The notes beneath the pieces are model-generated. The model was given only the letters and a program-made list of their open reading frames with translations. It did not search any database and was not told the DNA's origin. Shown in pieces: positions 8,383-18,464 of a stretch of 48,367 nt of DNA. Every line of letters starts with the position of its first letter. Position 1 is the first letter of the stretch. The stretch is taken from the NCBI RefSeq assembly GCF_022549775.1, contig NZ_JAKZGP010000040.1:1-48367 (forward strand), in the 5' to 3' direction. The translations under genes and the position numbers were made by a program. The stretch is from Belliella filtrata. Its GTDB lineage: Bacteria; Bacteroidota; Bacteroidia; Cytophagales; Cyclobacteriaceae.

Positions 8383-10281
8383 ATGAAAAAGTATATAAAA
8401 TTAATAATGAAGGGTACTGCATGGACCGTTATGTTTCTGTTCATATCCTCATGTGAAGATTATTTGGAAAGAACACCTCAGTCGATTATATCAGAAGAAC
8501 AAGCCTTTCAAAATTTCACAAATTTTCAAGGATATGTTGAGGAACTCTATCACTGCATTCCTAATTTCACTTTATCCAATTGGACTAGTTCTTGGAATTG
8601 GGGAGAAGATGAAATAGAATCTACAGCAGGTACCTTCCATTTGTCTTACAATATAGATAGAGGGAACTTCTGGGCTTGGCAGGTAGAAAATGGTGCAGGG
8701 ACAAATGGGTGGTTAGATGCTCCCTCAGTCAATACTAATAGAGATCATAAAAACAAAGGTCTTTGGCCATTGGCTTGGTATGGTATCAGAAAAGCAAATA
8801 TGGGTTTGGAAAACCTTTCCATGATGGTAGATGCTACCCCGGAGGAAAGGCGTTTGATAGAAGGTCAATTGCTTTTCTTTAGAGGTTGGTTTCATTTTAT
8901 GTTGATTCAATATTTTGGTGGATTACCATATGTAGATCAGGTTTTGCCGAGTGATGAACAATTGACTTTACCTAGACTAAGCTACTTTGAATGTGCCGAT
9001 AAAGTGGCTTTGGACTTGGAGCGTGCTGCATCATTATTGCCTATCAATTGGGATAATACCGAAGCCGGTGGTAGAACTCCTAATAAAAACCAACAACGAA
9101 TCAATAAGATTATGGCGTTGGGCTATTTAGGTAAAAATTACTTGTGGGCAGGAAGTCCACTTATGAATTCTGTATCTAATGGAAGCCAAACCTATAATGC
9201 TGAATATTGTAGAAAAGCCTCTCAGGCCTTTGGTGATCTGTTGCAATTAGTCGAATCAGGAGAAACCCAATACAGTTTAATTGACTTCGCAAGATATCAT
9301 AATAATTTTTACACGATGGGCCAAAACTGGGCTTTAGCAGGAGGTACAGAAGCCATATTCAGGTCTCCATATTACTCTGCCAATGATTCACATTGGAGGA
9401 TTTCCAAGCAGTATAAGCCTACATTTATGGATGAAGGTGACCCAACTAATTTTTATCCTACTGCTAATTACGTTCATGCAAATTTTGGTATGGCAAATGG
9501 ACTTCCTTTACCAAAAGATGTCACTCAGGCAGATCCAGAGTCAGGATATGATCCTCATTACCCATGGAAAGGCAGAGATCCGAGATTTTATGCTGTAATA
9601 GTTTATGATGGAGTTAAGGTCGTACAAGGCTCGATTCCTGATCCTAACCAAGAGGTAAATCGATTTGCAAATCTACATAGAGGAGGTAGCTATAGAGAAG
9701 TTGTAACAGGTAGTCTATCGGGCTATGCCAATCGAAAAATTTCTCCGTTGACGGCGAATATATTCGATAGAGCATTTGATTGGGGTTCTTCTCTACACAT
9801 AAATGTTCCTTACATGCGTTTAGCTGATATTTACTTGATGTATGCTGAAGCTACCCTTATGGGTTTCAATAGTGTAGGAGGAACATCAACCACTTTCAAT
9901 AAAACTCCAGTTGAGGCTGTGAATGTTATTCGTTCTCGTGCTGGAATGGCTGGTGTACATGAAAGCTTCCTTGGTTCTGTAAGTAGTTTTCTAGGTGAAA
10001 TTAGACGTGAAAGAGCTGTAGAACTTGCATTTGAGGGACATAGATTTAATGATTTGAGAAGATGGTTGCTTTTAACTGAAGCCCCATACAATATTAAAAC
10101 TTCTTATGAATTTGATAGATCAGGCACTTTCAATGCAGATGATCCTACCGAAAATCGCATTATTAATATGAGAGAGGAAGTAATCATAGAGCGGAATTTG
10201 ACTCCACGGCATTATTGGTTACCTCTAAAAGTTTCAGATGTTAGTTTATACCCAGATTTTAGCCAGAACCCTGGCTGGTAA
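8383..10281 (+). CDS. xusB: SusD/RagB-like glycan-binding lipoprotein, first pair (XusB-like)
   Basis: A 632-residue surface lipoprotein that caps the SusC channel and binds the glycan. The lipobox is FISSC with the lipidated Cys at residue 24, followed by acidic EDYLE. The RagB/SusD fold is shown by the N-terminal helical repeat region (YFECADKVALDLERAASLLP; WYGIRKANMGLENL) and the C-terminal hallmark FEGHRFNDLRRW, with the family ending PGW. It starts 13 bp after the upstream SusC and ends 39 bp before the second SusC. The protein is somewhat longer than a typical SusD (about 550), consistent with the large XusB class. Xylan specificity is inferred from operon order. Confidence 0.9.
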   Translation: MKKYIKLIMKGTAWTVMFLFISSCEDYLERTPQSIISEEQAFQNFTNFQGYVEELYHCIPNFTLSNWTSSWNWGEDEIESTAGTFHLSYNIDRGNFWAWQVENGAGTNGWLDAPSVNTNRDHKNKGLWPLAWYGIRKANMGLENLSMMVDATPEERRLIEGQLLFFRGWFHFMLIQYFGGLPYVDQVLPSDEQLTLPRLSYFECADKVALDLERAASLLPINWDNTEAGGRTPNKNQQRINKIMALGYLGKNYLWAGSPLMNSVSNGSQTYNAEYCRKASQAFGDLLQLVESGETQYSLIDFARYHNNFYTMGQNWALAGGTEAIFRSPYYSANDSHWRISKQYKPTFMDEGDPTNFYPTANYVHANFGMANGLPLPKDVTQADPESGYDPHYPWKGRDPRFYAVIVYDGVKVVQGSIPDPNQEVNRFANLHRGGSYREVVTGSLSGYANRKISPLTANIFDRAFDWGSSLHINVPYMRLADIYLMYAEATLMGFNSVGGTSTTFNKTPVEAVNVIRSRAGMAGVHESFLGSVSSFLGEIRRERAVELAFEGHRFNDLRRWLLLTEAPYNIKTSYEFDRSGTFNADDPTENRIINMREEVIIERNLTPRHYWLPLKVSDVSLYPDFSQNPGW

Positions 10282-10320
10282 ACTTATCGCTTTTCGTTTA
10301 ATAATATTTAAGAAAGAAAT

Positions 10321-13300
10321 ATGAAGATTAATATAAAAATAATTCTGTTATACTGCATTTGTCTGTTACAGTTTCCCCTGTCACTCAAAGCTCAGAATAC
10401 ACAGAAAATAAATTTGGAATTAGCGATTCGAGCTAATTCTAATGAGCCAATTCCAGATGCTACTGTGACTAGTGAACAGGATGATATAGTGGTCTTGACA
10501 GATGGTGAAGGGCTTGTGAATTTAGAGGTAACTCTTGGAACTCCTTTAGTAGTGACAGCAGCAGGCTATGAAACTAGGGTGATTTTAGCTCAAGCAGAAG
10601 TTTCAGAAATTGTATTGTTCCCGTTCCTTTCAGGAGATGAGGTTGTTACAGCATTTCGTACACAGAATAAAAGTGATTTGATAGGTGGGGTTTCTTCAGT
10701 AAACATGAGAGGTGTACTTGATGAGAACTTTATTACCTATCCACTGGATGGAATGGAAGCTTTTGTTGGTGGTTTTCACGGTAATATTTGGGGGAATAAT
10801 AATTATTTAACACTCGTCGATGGAGTCCCTAGAGATATCACAAGTGTTATGCCCACAGAAATTGCTCAATTAACATTTTTGAAAGGAGTAAATGCAGTTG
10901 CACTTTATGGTAGTCGTGGAGCAAAAGGCGTTTTATTGGTGACTACTAAAAGAGGCGTTGCCAATAACCAAACTGTTAATGTAAGATCAAATATTGGAGT
11001 ACATGTACCGAAAAGTTACCCTAGATATCTTGGGTCTGGGGAGTATATGTCTTTGTTCAATGAAGCAAGAACCAATGATGGTCTAAGCCCTCTATATTCG
11101 GATGAGGAAATTTACAATTACGCCTCTGGAATTAATCCCTATCGTTATCCAAATTTAGATTTCTTTAGCGATGAATATCTTCAAAGGGCCTACACACGTC
11201 AAGATGCCACTATGGAAATTTCAGGAGGAAACAAAATAACTAGGTACTACACAAATGTAGGTTATTGGAGTGAGGGTTCAGCATTGAATTTTGGTCAAGC
11301 AGCGAATAATGCAAATGAAAGACTAAATGTAAGAGGAAATGTTGATGTAAATATTAATGAGTTTCTTACAGCAAAAGTCGATGCAGCCGCAATTTTCTAT
11401 AATGGTAGGGGAATTAATGCGGACTATTGGGGAGGTTCTACTACAATTAGGCCAAATCGTTTTTCTCCATTGATTCCAATCGATTTTCTCGCTCCTGAGG
11501 ATGAAGTGGCTATGAGTTATGTACAGAGTGCTCAGCATCTGATAGATGGGAGGTATCTATTGGGAGGAACTCAGTTGGATCAGAACAATCCCATAGCAGG
11601 TAGCTATGCTGGTGGATCTAGCAGGTACAATAGCAGACAATTTCAGTTTAATGCAGGAGTGAATGCTGATTTGAGAAATGTTGTAGAAGGTCTTTCATTT
11701 AGTTCTCTTTTTGGACTAGACTACGCTACATCTTATAATTTGTCTTTTGTCAACAATTATGCCGTGTTTCAACCGAGCTGGACTAACTTTGATGGAAGAG
11801 ACGAAATTGCTAGTTTGACCAGAATTGGACAAGATGCAAGTAGTAGAACTCAAAATATTAGTGATAGCTGGTTTCGTCAGACTTTATCATTTTCTGGTCA
11901 ATTGAATTATGAAAAGAGTATTGGTAATAAACATCATTTTTCAAGTATGTTGATTGCCAATGGATTTCAAACAGGTACTTCTGGTATATATCATAAGGTG
12001 AATAATACAAATCTTGGATTGCAAGTTGGGTATAATTATAAGTCTAAATACTATGTGGATTTTAGTAGCGCTATGATTCACAGTACTATGTTAGCACCAG
12101 GTAATAGACAAGCATTTTCTCCAACGGGGTCATTAGGTTGGAGATTAAGTGAAGAAGATTTTATGGCTTCTTCATCAGCAGTAAATGATTTGATGCTATC
12201 TGTGTCTGGGGGTATTCTCCATACAGATTTAGATATACCAGGGTTTTACCTTTATGAAGGTATATATACCGATGAGGGTTCATGGTATGAATGGAGAGAT
12301 GGATTGAATAATACAGCTACAGATGTTAGAAGAGGGCAAAACTATGAACTTAATCTTCCTAAAAGAGAAGAAATCAGCATTGGTTTGAACGCTACTTTGT
12401 TTAACAAGATGTTGACATTCAATGGTTCTTACTTTGTAAGCAGGATGACTGGATTATTCCTTCAAGATAATAATATTTATCCTAGCTATTTTGTAACAGG
12501 ATGGCCAATATCTTCTTGGATTCCCTATGTAAATTACAATAATGACCTAAGGACAGGTATTGATTTTCAGCTAAACTTTAGTAAAAGAGTTGGTCAAATT
12601 GATTGGAATCTAGGAGTGTCTGGAATTTATTATGACACTAGGGCTACCAAAAGGTCAGAGAATATTGAATTTGATTATCTTTCAAGAATTGGTAAACCAT
12701 TGGATGGATTATGGGGATTACAAAGTGATGGGTTTTTTAGAGGATTAGAGGATATAGCTAATTCACCATCACAAGAGGCAATTGCAGGAGGTGAAGTTAG
12801 AGCTGGAGATATCAAGTATATTGACCAAAATGGTGATGGAATAATCAATGCTCAAGATGAAATATACCTTGGTCGAGGGGGTTGGTCGGGAGCACCATTA
12901 ACAATGGGTTTCAATCTTTCAGCCAAATATAAAAACTTCACCTTTTTTGTGTTAGGTACATCAAGAACAGGGGCTTATGCCATGAAAAACAGCAATTATT
13001 TCTGGGTGAAAGCTGATGACAAATATTCCGAAGTGGTTCGGGATAGGTGGACGGAAGCCACAAGCGAAACAGCAACTTATCCAAGATTGACAGCGCTAAG
13101 TGGAGCAAACAATTACCGCAACTCTGATTTTTGGCTGTATAGTACAAACAGGTTTGACCTCTCTAGAGTACAGGTTTCTTATTCATTTCCTACGAGGCTA
13201 TTTGGTGAGAGATTCTTAAAGGGACTTGATGTTTATGCTAATGGAGCTAACTTATTGACAATTGCACCTAATAGGGATATTTTGGAAATGAATATTGGAA

Positions 13301-13350
13301 TTGCTCCTCAAACTAGGTTCTATAATGTGGGTGTTAAAGCAAAATTCTAA
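10321..13350 (+). CDS. xusC: SusC-like TonB-dependent transporter, second pair (XusC-like)
   Basis: A 1009-residue outer-membrane transporter. Signal peptide at 1-24 (SLKA/Q). A diverged CarboxypepD_reg-like domain (about 28-100, with EPIPDATVTSEQDDIVVLTDG) is followed by a plug (about 115-215, containing LTLVDGVPRD and YGSRGAKGVLLVTTKRG) and a C-terminal barrel ending KAKF. It lacks the usual DEVVVVGYG segment, having GDEVVTAFRTQ instead. Paired with the SusD gene 11 bp downstream. Tandem SusC/SusD pairs at the head of an operon are the signature of the Bacteroidota xylan uptake cluster, where each pair may prefer a different length or decoration of oligosaccharide. That division of labour is inference. 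Confidence 0.88.
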   Translation: MKINIKIILLYCICLLQFPLSLKAQNTQKINLELAIRANSNEPIPDATVTSEQDDIVVLTDGEGLVNLEVTLGTPLVVTAAGYETRVILAQAEVSEIVLFPFLSGDEVVTAFRTQNKSDLIGGVSSVNMRGVLDENFITYPLDGMEAFVGGFHGNIWGNNNYLTLVDGVPRDITSVMPTEIAQLTFLKGVNAVALYGSRGAKGVLLVTTKRGVANNQTVNVRSNIGVHVPKSYPRYLGSGEYMSLFNEARTNDGLSPLYSDEEIYNYASGINPYRYPNLDFFSDEYLQRAYTRQDATMEISGGNKITRYYTNVGYWSEGSALNFGQAANNANERLNVRGNVDVNINEFLTAKVDAAAIFYNGRGINADYWGGSTTIRPNRFSPLIPIDFLAPEDEVAMSYVQSAQHLIDGRYLLGGTQLDQNNPIAGSYAGGSSRYNSRQFQFNAGVNADLRNVVEGLSFSSLFGLDYATSYNLSFVNNYAVFQPSWTNFDGRDEIASLTRIGQDASSRTQNISDSWFRQTLSFSGQLNYEKSIGNKHHFSSMLIANGFQTGTSGIYHKVNNTNLGLQVGYNYKSKYYVDFSSAMIHSTMLAPGNRQAFSPTGSLGWRLSEEDFMASSSAVNDLMLSVSGGILHTDLDIPGFYLYEGIYTDEGSWYEWRDGLNNTATDVRRGQNYELNLPKREEISIGLNATLFNKMLTFNGSYFVSRMTGLFLQDNNIYPSYFVTGWPISSWIPYVNYNNDLRTGIDFQLNFSKRVGQIDWNLGVSGIYYDTRATKRSENIEFDYLSRIGKPLDGLWGLQSDGFFRGLEDIANSPSQEAIAGGEVRAGDIKYIDQNGDGIINAQDEIYLGRGGWSGAPLTMGFNLSAKYKNFTFFVLGTSRTGAYAMKNSNYFWVKADDKYSEVVRDRWTEATSETATYPRLTALSGANNYRNSDFWLYSTNRFDLSRVQVSYSFPTRLFGERFLKGLDVYANGANLLTIAPNRDILEMNIGIAPQTRFYNVGVKAKF

Positions 13351-13361
13351 ACAGAATCTAA

Positions 13362-15143
13362 ATGAAAATGAATATAAATTTTAAAGTAGGATTTATTATT
13401 GCAAGCTTAGTCTTATTTACTAGCTGTGCAGACATGTTTGATCCAGCACTAGAAAATATACAGAACAAGGATCGTTTGTTGGAAAGGCCTGATATGGTTC
13501 AAGGCTTATTGTTAAATGCTTATTTGAGGATTCCAACAAATAGTTTTAGTTTCAGTGAAGTGGCAACAGATGACGCTGTGACAAATGACCTTAATAGTGG
13601 GCTATTGAATACTGGTGTAGGTCAATGGGCTTCTGATTATAACCCTTTGGATCAATGGACTAATTCTCAATCTGCAATTCAGTATTTGAATGAAATGTTG
13701 TCAGTAGTAGAGAATTCAGAATTTGCAGCAAACCCTGTAGTTAATCAAATGTTTATCAACCGTATGAAAGGTGAGACATATGGATTGAGAGCGCTATTTA
13801 TGTATTACTTATTAAGATCACATGCTGGAGTAGCAGATGGTGTCTTGATGGGTGTACCTATTCTGCTTGAGCCTCAAACAGCAAACTCTGATTTCAATAT
13901 CCCTCGAGCCACTTTCGAGTCTTGTATGCAGCAACTATACTCAGATATTGACAAAGCAATTGAATTGTTGCCTGATAATTATGTTAACATAAGCAACACA
14001 AGCATGATGCCTGTCCTTTATAGGGATTTGGGAGCTGAAACTGGTGAGTACAATAGAGTATTTGGTGATGATGCTAAGCAACTAGTATCGGGGAGGATAG
14101 TGAGAGCTATAAGAACCCAAGCTGCGCTCCTAGCAGCTAGTCCTGCATTTAATCTTGATAATAATCAAGCAAAATGGGCTGACGCAGCTACTTTCGCAAG
14201 TGGAATGATAAGTGAAATCGGAGGTTTAAGTGGTTTGGATCCAAATGGGGTTACTTGGTACAACAATGTTTCCATGATTGAAAATTTAGGTGCAGGAGAT
14301 AATCCTTCAGAAATTTTATGGAGAGGTTCTGTAGGGGGGCCGTCAAATAACTTGGAACAGCAGAACTTCCCTCCGACCTTATTTGGAAATGGAAGAGTTA
14401 ACCCTAGCCAGAACCTTGTTGATGCTTTTCCTATGGCAAATGGTTATCCTATTTCAAATCCTTCATCTGGATATTCAGGAGAAACTCCTTATACAAATAG
14501 AGATCCGAGATTAAGACAGTTTATTTTAGTCAATGGGAGTACGGCTGGGCCATTAAATAGAACTATCAATACGGCTCAAGATTCAGATACTAATGATGGA
14601 TTAAATAAAGTTGAGACTTCTACTCGTACTGGCTACTATATGAGAAAACTGCTTCGTCAAGATGTGAACTTAGACCCAGTTGCAAATACTGGACAACGTC
14701 ACCTACAGCCAAGAATTAGGTATACAGAAATTTTCTTGATTTATGCTGAAGCTGCAAATGAAGCATTTGGTCCTATGTCTAGTGGATCATTCGGATTCTC
14801 TGCATATGACGTAATCAAAGCCATCAGGGCAAGAGCTGGTGTTGGGACAGAAAATGGGGATGCCTATCTCGAGTCGATTAGAAGTGATCAAGATGCTATG
14901 AGACAATTGATCCGAAACGAGCGTCGTTTGGAGCTATCCTTCGAAGGATTTAGATTTTGGGATCTAAGAAGATGGAGGGCTAACCTTACTGAGAGTGTGA
15001 GAGGTATGCGGATTTTGAATCAAAATAATTACTCTTCTATAAATGTTGAAAATCGTGTCTTTCGTGATCACATGATTTATGGTCCTATACCTTACAGTGA
15101 AATGTTAAAATTCAATGCCCTTCAACAAAATACTGGTTGGTAA
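13362..15143 (+). CDS. xusD: SusD/RagB-like glycan-binding lipoprotein, second pair (XusD-like)
   Basis: A 593-residue surface lipoprotein with lipobox LFTSC (Cys22) followed by ADMFDP. RagB/SusD features include the early INMLSVV-type helix (QYLNEMLSVVENSEF), RMKGETYGLRALFMYYLLR, and the C-terminal LELSFEGFRFWDLRRWR with a final NTGW. The ATG at 13362 is 11 bp after the preceding SusC stop; an internal Met two codons on is also possible and would leave the signal peptide unchanged. Forms the second SusC/SusD pair. Ligand assignment (xylan oligosaccharides) is from operon context. Confidence 0.9.
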   Translation: MKMNINFKVGFIIASLVLFTSCADMFDPALENIQNKDRLLERPDMVQGLLLNAYLRIPTNSFSFSEVATDDAVTNDLNSGLLNTGVGQWASDYNPLDQWTNSQSAIQYLNEMLSVVENSEFAANPVVNQMFINRMKGETYGLRALFMYYLLRSHAGVADGVLMGVPILLEPQTANSDFNIPRATFESCMQQLYSDIDKAIELLPDNYVNISNTSMMPVLYRDLGAETGEYNRVFGDDAKQLVSGRIVRAIRTQAALLAASPAFNLDNNQAKWADAATFASGMISEIGGLSGLDPNGVTWYNNVSMIENLGAGDNPSEILWRGSVGGPSNNLEQQNFPPTLFGNGRVNPSQNLVDAFPMANGYPISNPSSGYSGETPYTNRDPRLRQFILVNGSTAGPLNRTINTAQDSDTNDGLNKVETSTRTGYYMRKLLRQDVNLDPVANTGQRHLQPRIRYTEIFLIYAEAANEAFGPMSSGSFGFSAYDVIKAIRARAGVGTENGDAYLESIRSDQDAMRQLIRNERRLELSFEGFRFWDLRRWRANLTESVRGMRILNQNNYSSINVENRVFRDHMIYGPIPYSEMLKFNALQQNTGW

Positions 15144-15197
15144 ATCATGGAAAAGTTCAAATAATTTGATTTGGAATTAGCTTTAAACTCAAAGAAA

Positions 15198-16223
15198 ATG
15201 AAAAAAATAACTTATATAATTATAGCCCTTGTCGTGATGTTATCATCATGCCAAAATCAAGATTGGGAATTTCCAAACTTTGATTATCAGACTGTCTACT
15301 TTGCGTATCAGTACCCAGTTAGAACGATCACTTTTGGTGAAGATATCTTCGATACTTCATTGGATAATGAAGGGAAATTTAGATTGATGGTAACTACTGG
15401 TGGTGTATATTCTTCTCCAAGAGATGTTTCTGTTGAAATAGAAGTAGATGAATCAATTGCTGATGGTTTACTTTTCGAAGAGGGTGGAGATGAAATTGAA
15501 GTCCTTTCCTCCGAATATTATCAATTAAGTTCAAACACTGTTACTATTCCACGTGGTCAGATTGCTGGTGGGGTGGAAGTACAGTTGACAGGTGCATTTT
15601 TCAATGACCCAAGAGCAATTAAAAAAACTTTTGTATTACCTGTCAAAATTACAAACGTTATAAATGCAGATTCTATCTTATCTGGAGTTCCGATTGTACA
15701 GAATCCTAGAAGAGCAGTTGCAGATGATTGGTTTCCTGCTCCTAAAGATTTTACTCTTTATGCAGTCAAATATATCAATGAGTGGCATGGTTACTATTTG
15801 AGAAGAGGAAGAGACGTTATTACTGGAAAAGTGGAAGGTATAGATGATGGAACAATTACTAGACGTCAAAATAATGTTGAGAATGATGAATTAAATCAAT
15901 TGGTCACTGAGTCTCGTTCTCAAGTTTTATTTCCAGTAGAATTCACTGGTGTTGGCGGTCAGAATATTACAGCGGAATTATTATTGTCTTTCAACGGAGA
16001 TGGAAGCTGTACAGTTTCAGCTTCAAACAACAATTTCACAGCTTCTGGAAGCGGTAGATTTGTTCAAAAAGGTGAAAAATCCAGTTGGGGAAATCAAGAC
16101 AGAGATGCGCTATACTTAACATATGAAGTTGATTTACCTCAACTACATGTATCTACAACAGATACTTTGGTTATGCGAAATAGAGGCGTAGTTATGGAGA
16201 CTTTTACTCCCGTTTTGAGATAA
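15198..16223 (+). CDS. xusE: DUF1735/DUF5627-type surface glycan-binding lipoprotein (XusE-like)
   Basis: A 341-residue lipoprotein with lipobox MLSSC (Cys18). The start is the ATG at 15198, which begins a clean lipoprotein signal; a longer in-frame start at TTG 15171 only adds nine residues and is unlikely. Residues about 25-165 form a DUF1735 (BT_3987-type) beta-sandwich (FRLMVTTGGVYSS; YYQLSSNTVTIPRGQIAGG), and the C-terminal half (about 185-341, LYAVKYINEWHGYYLRRGRDV) resembles DUF5627. It follows the second SusD by 54 bp and precedes the GH10-like gene by 25 bp, the xusE position. Probable role: an extra surface binding protein holding xylan near the SusCD complexes. Confidence 0.8.
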   Translation: MKKITYIIIALVVMLSSCQNQDWEFPNFDYQTVYFAYQYPVRTITFGEDIFDTSLDNEGKFRLMVTTGGVYSSPRDVSVEIEVDESIADGLLFEEGGDEIEVLSSEYYQLSSNTVTIPRGQIAGGVEVQLTGAFFNDPRAIKKTFVLPVKITNVINADSILSGVPIVQNPRRAVADDWFPAPKDFTLYAVKYINEWHGYYLRRGRDVITGKVEGIDDGTITRRQNNVENDELNQLVTESRSQVLFPVEFTGVGGQNITAELLLSFNGDGSCTVSASNNNFTASGSGRFVQKGEKSSWGNQDRDALYLTYEVDLPQLHVSTTDTLVMRNRGVVMETFTPVLR

Positions 16224-16248
16224 TTTAGATCAATAAAGAAAGGATAAT

Positions 16249-18360
16249 ATGAGTTATAAATATATAATTGGTATATGTACCGCCTTCGTTTTGGCAGGGA
16301 CTTCTTGTGCGGACTTTGATCCTCTAGATTTTCAAGTAGAAAAGCCTGAAAGCATAATGCTTCAAGAAGAGTTAAATAGTTATGCTTCTTTAAAGAGCTT
16401 TTTGGACTCAGCTTCAAATCCAAACTATAAACTTGGTGCTAGTATGTCTATGGAGAGTTTTGTGGACAGAGGGTTAATGTACCGCTTGATTAAGAGGAAC
16501 TTTAATGAGTTTACTCCATCAAATGGGATGCATCATAATAGTATCGTTCAGGGCGACGGAAGTTTTAATATGGTAAATGTTACTAGCTTTCTAAATGCTG
16601 CCCAAGTAGAAAATATGAAAGTGGTTGCTTCACCTTTGATATGGCATATGAATCAAAGGGCATCCGTTTTGAATGGAGCTTTATCTCCTTTGATAGTCAA
16701 TTCACCAGCCTTTGCAAACGAATTAAATGTCCAAGAAATTTCAAGTGGTTCTTTGAGTAATTGGGAATATTCTACAGGTGCTAGTGTGGTTGCTAGTGAA
16801 GGGATGGGTGGAAATGCACCTGCTGTCAGTATCAATACTTTTAATAATGTATCCTCACCTAGTTCTACTCGATTTAGATCACCTATTATTGAAATTGAAC
16901 AGGGTAGAACTTATGAGCTAGTTGCCTATGTGAAATCAGATGTACCAGGAAAAGGAAGAATAACTTTCACTGGATTATCTAATAATGAACCGGCTATAGA
17001 CTGGATGTCTAATGGTTCAACATCAGAAACGTTTGAAACCAATTTATCTTGGCAAAAAATTAGTTTTAGAATTAGTGATTTTACAGGCGATCCTTTTAGT
17101 TTTCAATTTGAATTTGGTTATGAATCTAATGTGAACTATTACATTGACATAAATAACCTCTACCTATTCGATATCAATGGTGAACCAATCATTAATAATT
17201 TGATTTCAGATGGTGGGTTTGAAAATGGTACTTCGTGGGGAGGTTGGGGAAATAATTCCGAAAGAGGGTTGACTCAAGATGGGCAAGGTGTAGGAAATCA
17301 AGGAAGAGCTTTCTTTGTTACCAATCCTTCAACGACTGGTGGATTTTGGGAAGTTCAGACTGTTTATGAATTAGCTGAGCCTGTTAAATTAAATGAAGCA
17401 TACAACTTGAGTTTTTGGATAAAGGGTACTGACGAAGGTTTTATTAGACCCGAACTTCAAAGTCCTGATTACTCTTCCAACGGATTTGGACAAGTTCTTG
17501 TCACGAAAGAGTGGAGGTTGGTTAATCTTTCTACAACAGTTACAGCAGCAGATAGGAATCGCTTCATCATCAGCTATGGAGAATTCGCTGGGACAGTATA
17601 TATTGATGATGTGGTTTTAGCAAGTGCAAGTCTATCGGGTGGATCCACCACAGTAGTTGAAAGAACTCCTGAAGAAAAGACAGCAATTATTGAAGGACAT
17701 TTCACCAATTGGATTTCTAACTTCGTTGGTGATACAAAAGAACACTTAAATGCCAGGTATGTATTAAGTGAACCAATCGACAATAGTAATCCAGATCAGT
17801 TAAGATCGGGTATTGGTAGATCATTGGGATCAAGTGAGTTCTATTGGCAAGATTACCTTGGAAAGGATTATGGAGTAATGGCGTTTCGATTAGCTAGAGA
17901 ATATGGAAATAGCAACGACCTATTATTTATCAATGAGAGTGGAATGGAGACTAATTTGGACAAGTGTAGAGCTTTGATCGAATATGTTTCTTACATAGAA
18001 AGCAACAATGCTCAAGTTGATGGAATTGGTGCAAGGTTGCAGCTTGACTTAAATTCGAGCCTTGGTAATGTGGAATCTATGTTGAGATTATTAGCAGCCA
18101 CAGGGAAAAAAATAAAAATATCTGGCTTAGAAGTTAGGCTGAATGTGAGTACTCCTACGCAATTAGTATTGAATGCTCAAGCAGATATGTTCAAGTCAGT
18201 GATTGAGTTATACAATCAAATAATTCCAGCCTCTCAGCAATATGGAATTACATTGACAAATCCAGTCGATACAGATAATACGATCCGTCAAGGAGTTTGG
18301 AATAGTAACCTCGTGAGAAAGCCTGCATATGTTGGTGTTTCTGAAGGGTTGGAGAATTGA
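16249..18360 (+). CDS. Catalytically degenerate GH10 lipoprotein with inserted CBM modules (probable xylan-binding protein)
   Basis: A 703-residue lipoprotein (LAGTSC, Cys20) in the position of xyn10C. A GH10 fold is split: N-terminal part about 58-142, then two CBM4/9/22-like beta-sandwich modules (about 165-310 and 318-460, the second starting ISDGGFENGTSWGGW), then the GH10 C-terminal part about 475-700. Active-site residues are missing. The GHTLVWHSQ block reads ASPLIWHMNQ (first His lost). The acid/base block WDVVNEP reads RYVLSEP (E508 kept, Asn and Trp lost). The nucleophile block ITELD reads ISGLE, so the Glu is Gly626. The WG-ND region near the C-terminus is also replaced. I infer a non-hydrolytic surface glycan-binding protein; the frame is intact, so it is not a pseudogene. 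Automatic annotation would probably call it a xylanase. Confidence 0.82.
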   Translation: MSYKYIIGICTAFVLAGTSCADFDPLDFQVEKPESIMLQEELNSYASLKSFLDSASNPNYKLGASMSMESFVDRGLMYRLIKRNFNEFTPSNGMHHNSIVQGDGSFNMVNVTSFLNAAQVENMKVVASPLIWHMNQRASVLNGALSPLIVNSPAFANELNVQEISSGSLSNWEYSTGASVVASEGMGGNAPAVSINTFNNVSSPSSTRFRSPIIEIEQGRTYELVAYVKSDVPGKGRITFTGLSNNEPAIDWMSNGSTSETFETNLSWQKISFRISDFTGDPFSFQFEFGYESNVNYYIDINNLYLFDINGEPIINNLISDGGFENGTSWGGWGNNSERGLTQDGQGVGNQGRAFFVTNPSTTGGFWEVQTVYELAEPVKLNEAYNLSFWIKGTDEGFIRPELQSPDYSSNGFGQVLVTKEWRLVNLSTTVTAADRNRFIISYGEFAGTVYIDDVVLASASLSGGSTTVVERTPEEKTAIIEGHFTNWISNFVGDTKEHLNARYVLSEPIDNSNPDQLRSGIGRSLGSSEFYWQDYLGKDYGVMAFRLAREYGNSNDLLFINESGMETNLDKCRALIEYVSYIESNNAQVDGIGARLQLDLNSSLGNVESMLRLLAATGKKIKISGLEVRLNVSTPTQLVLNAQADMFKSVIELYNQIIPASQQYGITLTNPVDTDNTIRQGVWNSNLVRKPAYVGVSEGLEN

Positions 18361-18384
18361 TCATGATTTAAGTTGATTATTTTG

Positions 18385-18410
18385 GAAGAGGTCCTATGCA
18401 GGATCTCTTC
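18385..18410. terminator. Hairpin after the uptake operon, probable terminator or processing site
   Basis: GAAGAGGTCCT (18385-18395) pairs with AGGATCTCTTC (18400-18410) around an ATGC loop: 11 bp with one G-T pair. It lies 24 bp after the GH10-like stop and before the next gene. The following bases are AT-rich but there is no long T-run, so it could also be an RNA processing or stability element. Confidence 0.55.
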
Positions 18411-18464
18411 TAATTACAAAGTTTACCCACCCCAAAACCTAAAATCACTAACTACAACCTAATA

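Noticed and set aside
16249-18360. Pseudogene call for the GH10-like gene
   Set aside because: No frameshift or stop, intact lipobox and CBM modules, tight operon position; loss of catalytic residues alone suggests a change of role, not decay.
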